From CAWICD01 sp052267165 (GTDB taxonomy: Bacteria; Vulcanimicrobiota; Vulcanimicrobiia; Vulcanimicrobiales; Vulcanimicrobiaceae), in contig JBKQHO010000051.1 of NCBI GenBank assembly GCA_052267165.1, positions 186,001 to 250,000 of the forward strand: a stretch of 64,000 nt of DNA, given 5' to 3'. A program made the position numbers and the translations under genes. Below, in pieces: positions 59,339 through 64,000 of this stretch. Position 1 is the first letter of the stretch. The number at the start of each line of letters is the position of its first letter. The notes under the pieces are model-generated. The model was not told where the DNA came from, did no database searches, and was given only the letters and a program-made list of their open reading frames with translations.

Positions 59339-61771
59339 TCAGGCGCCGTACCATAGGATGTGCGCCTCCTCGAGAGGAACGCTTGCTCCGGAATAGGACG
59401 GAATGATACGAGGCGTGTAGTCGGACGCTGGGCGCGATGCGGGAACTTCGGCCAAATAGATCCGAGCGCCGGGAGAAAACTCGACGTCCTCCCTCTGCGT
59501 CATGTCCGCTGTGAACGGCGGCTCACCCTTACGGGGATCTGCGTACATCTGGATGCGAACCCAGTCGGCGCGTAGCTCTCCGAGATAAACCTCAGTTCGA
59601 ACCGCATGTTCTTGTGGAGTGCTCGTGACACGAAGCTCGCCGAATCGGAGCGACGCCCAATGCTCCGCCAAGGCTTGCTTCCATTGCAGCAGCGTTCCGG
59701 CCGAAAATTGTGGGGTCAAAAGAGACATGCTCTCGCGCATCAGGGCGACCCACTCAGTCGGAATTCCGCTTTCGGCACGGTTGTAAAATGCCGGGATGAC
59801 CTGCTTTTCAAGCACGTCATAGAGTTCTTCCGCTTCGGCTGCGTCCCAGGCCGGATCGTCGCCATGTTCGTTGCCGTCACCGAGCGCCCAACCGACTGCC
59901 GGAGAATAGGCTTCGGCCCACCATCCGTCCAGTTCAGATAGATTGAGGCCGCCGTTGACGAGCACTTTCATCCCGCTCGTGCCGCACGCTTCCCATGGCC
60001 GCCGCGGCGTATTGATCCAGAGGTCGGCACCCTGTACGAGCCGCTCGGCCAGTACTAAGTCGTAATCGCTCAGGAAGACCGCGTGGCGGCGCACCTCGGG
60101 CCGCTCGACGAATTCGATCCAGGCCTTGACCATCGCTTGACCGGCGCGATCTTGCGGATGCGCCTTGCCGGCGAGCACGAGCTGCACCGGACGTGCCGGA
60201 TCGGTCAGCATGCGAACGAGCCGCTCCGGGTCGTGCAGAAGCAAATTCGGTCGCTTGCACGTTGCGAACCGACGCGCAAAGCCCAAGGTCAAGGTGTTCG
60301 GATCGAATCTGCCGGCCGCAACACTCGAGTCTCCCCCGCGAGCGGCAAGCTCGAAGGCAACGCGCTCGCGCACGAAGCGGACCAGCTCGAGACGGTTCGA
60401 GGCGCGAAGCTCCCACAGCGCACCGTCCGTCGCCTTGCGAATATCGTCTCCGACGGCTTCCAAGGCTCCGCGCCAACGGTCGGCACCGCAAGCCGCCGTC
60501 CAGAGCGCATCGGCAGCCTCTGAATCCCAGGTGGGAGCGTGCACGCCGTTCGTGACGTAGGCGACGGGCACCTCAGCCTCAGGCCAGCGCGGAAACAAGC
60601 CCTGAAAAATGTTTCGGCTGACCGCGCCGTGCAGCCGGCTCACGCCGTCGATCGTCCCACTGCCGCGAATGGCGAGGTGAGCCAGGTTGAAAGGTTCATC
60701 GGCATTGCCGGCGTCCGCGCGCCCGAGCGCTAACAAACGCCGGAGATCGATGCCGAGACGCTCCCGCGCGTAGCGCTCCAGATATGGGCCGATCAGGCTA
60801 GGCGCGAAGCGGTCGAAGCCGGCTTCCACAGGGGTGTGGGTCGTGAAGACGTTTCCAGCCCGCGTGACGGCTAACGCCGCTTCAAACGACTGCCCGGTGT
60901 CCTCCATGAAACTTCGAGCACGCTCGAGGACGGCAAAGGCCGCGTGTCCCTCGTTCAAATGGCAAACTTCCGGACTGAGGCCAAGACCGCGCAGCAGCCG
61001 CCAGCCGCCGATGCCGAGCGCGACTTCCTGCATCAACCGTAGCTCGGGTCCGCCGCCGTAGAGTTCGCTTGTGATGCCGCGATAGGCCGGCGGGTTGGCG
61101 GGGTCGTTGCTATCGAGCAAATAGAGTTTGAGGCGACCGATCTGAGCCTGCCAGGCCCGCAGCCAAACCTTTTGCCCCGGCAAGATGACGTTCAGCCTGA
61201 ACCACTCGCCTTCTTTGTTGCGCACGGGTGTGATAGGCAACTGGCCGGGGTCGTTGTACGGGTACAAGGCCCGCTGGCTTCCGTCGCCGTCGATGACCTG
61301 ACGAAAGTGACCCTGCTGGTAGAGAAGGCCCACTCCAACGACCGGCACGCCCAAATCGCTGGCGCCCTTGAGCTGGTCACCGGCTACATTCCCCAGGCCC
61401 CCGGAATAGATCGGCAGCGCTTCACTCAGCCCAAACTCCATGCTGCAATAGGCGACACAGCTCAGTGACGACCCGCCGTGCACGCGCTGAAACCATGCCC
61501 GCGCCTCGACGTCTTCACGCTGCTGCTTGCGGAGCTCGCGAACGCGCGCGCCGAAAACGGGGTCGTCTTCGAGTGCCTTGAGCTTCATCCCTGACGCCGT
61601 TTGCAATACGACCCACGGGTTGTGGGTAAGCTCCCACAACTCGGGATCGATCTTGCGCCAGACCGGATCCGTCGTATGGTCCCAGCAGTTACGAAGGTCC
61701 AAAGCCAGTTCCACCAAAGGGTCCCGCACTCCGGACTCGGTTTCGAACAGCGCGCTGTTCAGGTCGCGCAT
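59339..61771 (-). CDS. glgP: Alpha-glucan phosphorylase (GT35, short bacterial type)
   Basis: 810 residues. It begins with the helical DUF3417-type domain (WELTHNPWVVLQTAS), followed by CSMEFGLSEALPIYSGGLGN, VCHLNEGHAAFAVLERARSF, FTTHTPVEAGFDRF and the pyridoxal-phosphate region PWEACGTSGMKVLVNGG, whose Lys binds the cofactor (the usual text is EASGTSGMK). It releases glucose 1-phosphate from glycogen or maltodextrin. AAGAGG precedes the ATG at 61771. No other glycogen genes are in the window. Confidence 0.92.
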   Translation of the reverse strand: MRDLNSALFETESGVRDPLVELALDLRNCWDHTTDPVWRKIDPELWELTHNPWVVLQTASGMKLKALEDDPVFGARVRELRKQQREDVEARAWFQRVHGGSSLSCVAYCSMEFGLSEALPIYSGGLGNVAGDQLKGASDLGVPVVGVGLLYQQGHFRQVIDGDGSQRALYPYNDPGQLPITPVRNKEGEWFRLNVILPGQKVWLRAWQAQIGRLKLYLLDSNDPANPPAYRGITSELYGGGPELRLMQEVALGIGGWRLLRGLGLSPEVCHLNEGHAAFAVLERARSFMEDTGQSFEAALAVTRAGNVFTTHTPVEAGFDRFAPSLIGPYLERYARERLGIDLRRLLALGRADAGNADEPFNLAHLAIRGSGTIDGVSRLHGAVSRNIFQGLFPRWPEAEVPVAYVTNGVHAPTWDSEAADALWTAACGADRWRGALEAVGDDIRKATDGALWELRASNRLELVRFVRERVAFELAARGGDSSVAAGRFDPNTLTLGFARRFATCKRPNLLLHDPERLVRMLTDPARPVQLVLAGKAHPQDRAGQAMVKAWIEFVERPEVRRHAVFLSDYDLVLAERLVQGADLWINTPRRPWEACGTSGMKVLVNGGLNLSELDGWWAEAYSPAVGWALGDGNEHGDDPAWDAAEAEELYDVLEKQVIPAFYNRAESGIPTEWVALMRESMSLLTPQFSAGTLLQWKQALAEHWASLRFGELRVTSTPQEHAVRTEVYLGELRADWVRIQMYADPRKGEPPFTADMTQREDVEFSPGARIYLAEVPASRPASDYTPRIIPSYSGASVPLEEAHILWYGA

Positions 61772-62094
61772 GAAGCCATTCCTCTTTTCTCAGCTGGTTC
61801 GACCAGCTCGGCGCCCTGAAGACTCACCGGCTCAGAATACGGCAAGCCCATAAAGGCTTCGTGAACAAAGGTTAAGAGCCGCGTCGCCTCCGTTGGGCAC
61901 GCCCAGCAACCCTGCGAGAGTCGCAACTCCTCGACAAAAATCGAACGGATCCGAGCGGTCGTTTTAGGCTCTTCAGTGTGGATCGCGTTGCACGCGCCAT
62001 GTAAGCCTGCATAGCAAGCTGGCGCGCGGCGGCTGATTTCTTGGTCGACGGGAGCCTCGGGCGTATGAGGGGTCCCGATAGGGGCTTGACCCAC
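61759..62094 (-). CDS. Possible small Cys-containing protein upstream of glgP
   Basis: A 111-codon frame starting with GTG, with ordinary protein composition (ARIRSIFVEELRLSQGCWAC, then PTEATRLLTFVHEAFMGLPY) unlike the Arg-rich shadow frames elsewhere. It overlaps the glgP start by 13 bases. On the minus strand TTAGTA (62128-62123) and TACAAT (62105-62100) are 17 bases apart, with the GTG about where transcription should start. No homology recognised. It may instead be untranslated leader of glgP. The rest of the gap up to 62235 is AT-rich and holds no other gene. Confidence 0.35.
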   Translation of the reverse strand: MGQAPIGTPHTPEAPVDQEISRRAPACYAGLHGACNAIHTEEPKTTARIRSIFVEELRLSQGCWACPTEATRLLTFVHEAFMGLPYSEPVSLQGAELVEPAEKRGMASCAT

Positions 62095-62235
62095 GGTATA
62101 TTGTATGGTGAAGTTGGAATGGTACTAAATATAGGGTGCGGCACATCCGGGTTGGGCTGGTGAACGTCAAGGCGGCCGCTGTGCTGCCTCGCGAAGCTCC
62201 GTTGCCAAACGGTACGCCACGGAAGGAAGTCGTCA

Positions 62236-62781
62236 ATGTCGATCAACGGCAGCCTCGAGATCGTCGCGCAGGCAGCGGAGGACGCGCGGCACGATCGCGC
62301 GACGCAGTTGGAGGCAGCCCGACAGGCCCTTGAGCGCGCGAAGACGGCCTTACAGGCAGCGCAGGCCCGGGTCAAAGCCGCCCATCACCGGCTCGCCGCG
62401 GGCTCGCCGGCAACCGTCCTCGCTGCCGCTGAGGCGGAAGTGGCCACGCAGGCCCAGCAGCTGCGGACTGCCAGCGAACTCCACCAGGAGCTCCTTGTCC
62501 AGGACGTGCGCAGCTCTTACCGCGAGCGCAGGGCCGAACATCTCGAACGCCTCGCCCAATATCGTGAGAATGAGGCCGAGCGCGAGCGGCTCGTGCCGCA
62601 GATCCAGATGCTCAAAGCCGAGCTCGTCGCCAAGCAACACCGCCTTACGTGGCTCGAACGAAACACCGAGAGCGGACCCCCGAGCGGTGCGGCTCTGCGC
62701 GCTTTCACCGTGCAGCATTGCGAGCTGCTGCGCGCGGCCGGGGATCTCAGTCAAGAGGATTGGGAGCAACTCAACCGCTAG
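62236..62781 (+). CDS. Coiled-coil protein of unknown function
   Basis: 181 residues, nearly all helix-forming: ATQLEAARQALERAKTALQA, then QARVKAAHHRLAA and ERRAEHLERLAQYRENEAER, with heptad-like hydrophobic spacing; no signal peptide. GGAAGGAAG precedes the ATG. Its TAG stop shares the palindrome CTAG with the stop of the convergent gene. No family recognised. Confidence 0.62.
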   Translation: MSINGSLEIVAQAAEDARHDRATQLEAARQALERAKTALQAAQARVKAAHHRLAAGSPATVLAAAEAEVATQAQQLRTASELHQELLVQDVRSSYRERRAEHLERLAQYRENEAERERLVPQIQMLKAELVAKQHRLTWLERNTESGPPSGAALRAFTVQHCELLRAAGDLSQEDWEQLNR

Positions 62782-63203
62782 ATGCCGCTCGGAAGCTCCG
62801 TCAGTAGCTTAGCAGTAGTGCTGAGTTGCGGGTAGGCGTCAGCGATGGCGTGTAGCACGCGCACGCGAAGCAACGAAGCCGACTCGACAGCCAGCGTCGC
62901 GTAGTAGACACGCTGATATTGGGCTTCAAACAGCGAGCAGAGATAGTTGACTGCGGTTCGTTCGGGAAACGAATCGCCTTGTTCTTTGGCTCCTTCCCCG
63001 CAACGGGCGAGGGACGCCCGATGGTGGTCGCGCGCCCGGCTGACAAGCGTTGCCCATGACAAGACGGGGACGTCGATCTGGATTTTCTCGACCTCGGCCA
63101 GGATCGCGAGGCGGTACTTTTCTGCCTCGTCGGCAAGGAACAGTCCGCGCCTTGCTGAGGCGCGGGCCCTCGCGTCCTTTACTTGTTTCCCTAAGTTTAA
63201 CAT
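62778..63203 (-). CDS. Uncharacterised helical protein
   Basis: 141 residues, predominantly helical (GLFLADEAEKYRLAILAEVE, LSWATLVSRARDHHRASLAR, VNYLCSLFEAQYQRVYYATL), no signal or membrane segment. No family recognised. It is convergent with the coiled-coil gene, and the two stop codons overlap in CTAG. Confidence 0.55.
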   Translation of the reverse strand: MLNLGKQVKDARARASARRGLFLADEAEKYRLAILAEVEKIQIDVPVLSWATLVSRARDHHRASLARCGEGAKEQGDSFPERTAVNYLCSLFEAQYQRVYYATLAVESASLLRVRVLHAIADAYPQLSTTAKLLTELPSGI

Positions 63204-63679
63204 CTAGGTGATCTCCTCTCGTGTACGAGCGCTCAGACCCTTCGAGGGACCGAGTTTTCAACGCGAACCGGCCTGGCGTCGGCTCAGGGAGCGGCAGAAA
63301 AGAGCGGAGCCCGCCTCTGTTGTCGGAGACGTCGTCGGCACCGAAGAGCAGCGGCGACGATATCGAGAGCCGCCGCCTCGCTCAGATCAGATTTGCACCG
63401 TAGGTTGCGCGATGACCCGACTAGCGGCGCCGGGCGACAGTGCGGGCTTCTGACTTATCCACAGGGCGATTGTACACATCTTCTGCGCAAATGCCAGCGC
63501 AACGCATCGCTCGTCGCGCAAAAGAACGTTTGCCCGCGACTTTCCGTCACATGCGCTATCTGCGTGGTAGCAACGTCCTCAACGAAGACCAACCTTTTTC
63601 GAAGGTCTCAACGCAATCGGCGTGAGGAGTATCTTAGTCCAAGTCCGGCAACGCCCGCAATGTGACGAATGGCGATACG
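63204..63679. other. Intergenic region without a recognisable gene
   Basis: Only short overlapping frames are present on the plus strand (for example 63208-63453), none with a family motif or clear ribosome-binding site. Composition is less GC-rich from 63480 to 63620. Confidence 0.45.
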
Positions 63680-63952
63680 CTACACGATGCCTTCGATGCG
63701 GCGCTCGAGCTCGCGTAAGAACTGTCGAATCGTCTCTTCCGAATGCCCCTGCGGGATCAAGTCAGCCAGCGGGGCCGCGCCGGCTAGAGCCGTTCCGATC
63801 GACGCCAAGTATTGCGCCGGCGTCGCCCCAAGCGCGCGACCTTGCACGACCTGTTGTAGCACGCGATCCGCCCCATCGAGCGGATCCGCTTCGAATTGGA
63901 CACCGTAGATGAGAGCACGAATGTGGCCCTTCCAATTATCGACCGGCGCCAT
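63680..63952 (-). CDS. Uncharacterised 90-residue protein
   Basis: MAPVDNWKGHIRALIYGVQF, then GADRVLQQVVQGRALGATPA and TIRQFLRELERRIEGIV: a compact helical protein with ordinary composition. No family recognised. The start is near the window edge, and upstream control cannot be judged. Confidence 0.5.
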   Translation of the reverse strand: MAPVDNWKGHIRALIYGVQFEADPLDGADRVLQQVVQGRALGATPAQYLASIGTALAGAAPLADLIPQGHSEETIRQFLRELERRIEGIV

Positions 63953-64000
63953 CCTCGTCGCCTACGACCTCAGCTTCACCGACTCGTCAGTCGGGCGCAT

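Noticed and set aside
1..64000. CRISPR arrays, rRNA and tRNA genes, intact prophage or integrase
   Set aside because: No spaced direct-repeat array, rRNA-like sequence, tRNA cloverleaf or integrase motif was recognised by eye. A tRNA or Rfam scan could still find a small RNA.

Overview
The window is GC-rich bacterial chromosome. Genes sit on both strands in short operons, many joined by ATGA, GTGA or TTGA start/stop overlaps. Purine-rich Shine-Dalgarno sites appear before some genes, and a few promoters look leaderless. There are many secreted proteins and lipoproteins with low-complexity Ser/Thr/Pro linkers, much cyclic-di-GMP signalling, and no rRNA, tRNA, CRISPR array or intact mobile element that I could see. 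The lineage cannot be fixed from these genes. A GC-rich soil-type bacterium fits, and something like Candidatus Eremiobacterota (WPS-2) is only a guess.

Layout. (1) 1-3811: the end of a secreted YncE-propeller/phosphoesterase protein, then the headless C-terminus of a zinc metalloprotease. (2) 3860-11675: an acid-sugar (tetronate) catabolic locus. gntR-otnK-otnC-otnI runs leftward, and a TRAP transporter (dctP, fused dctQM) with an atypical SAF-domain dehydrogenase runs rightward, from a shared control region holding an inverted repeat and a good -35/-10 promoter. (3) 11.7-22.4 kb: a mixed region with an RsbW-like ATPase, MarR-GNAT regulator, EamA exporter, DUF4127 protein, SixA phosphatase, DUF2277, VOC and aldo/keto reductase genes. 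Gene remnants lie between them: SDR, dienelactone hydrolase, ketopantoate reductase, alcohol dehydrogenase, IS200-type transposase, serine hydrolase and an EAL protein. (4) 22.5-27.3 kb: a two-gene phosphorelay in which a hybrid kinase with HPt domain overlaps a REC-GGDEF-EAL-CZB protein. (5) 27.5-39.2 kb: an extracytoplasmic block with a DsbA-like oxidoreductase coupled to a PQQ-like propeller protein, a second propeller protein, a large signal-peptide TPR-CHAT (caspase-like) protein, small secreted proteins, a free-standing bL12 C-terminal-domain protein and a lipoprotein. (6) 39.6-44.8 kb: a TM0106-type nuclease-helicase and an ADP-ribosylglycohydrolase fused to a dual-specificity phosphatase. 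(7) 45-50.5 kb: two more PAS-GGDEF-EAL proteins around a gene-poor 1.26 kb. (8) 50.6-59.3 kb: small secreted proteins, BluB, a serine hydrolase, a SUKH/YrhA-like protein, a CGNR regulator with two identical palindromes, a collapsed xanthine-dehydrogenase operon, a lipoprotein and a potassium channel. (9) 59.3-64 kb: alpha-glucan phosphorylase and small uncharacterised genes.

Two themes stand out. First, several pseudogenes keep recognisable N- and C-terminal ends but have lost the middle (panE-like, xdh-like, EAL-like), which points to internal deletion as a recurring mode of decay, or to an assembly or consensus problem worth excluding. Second, three multidomain c-di-GMP proteins lie within 28 kb, one carrying a C-terminal zinc-binding CZB domain. 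All functions are inferred from sequence motifs read by eye; no database search was run.
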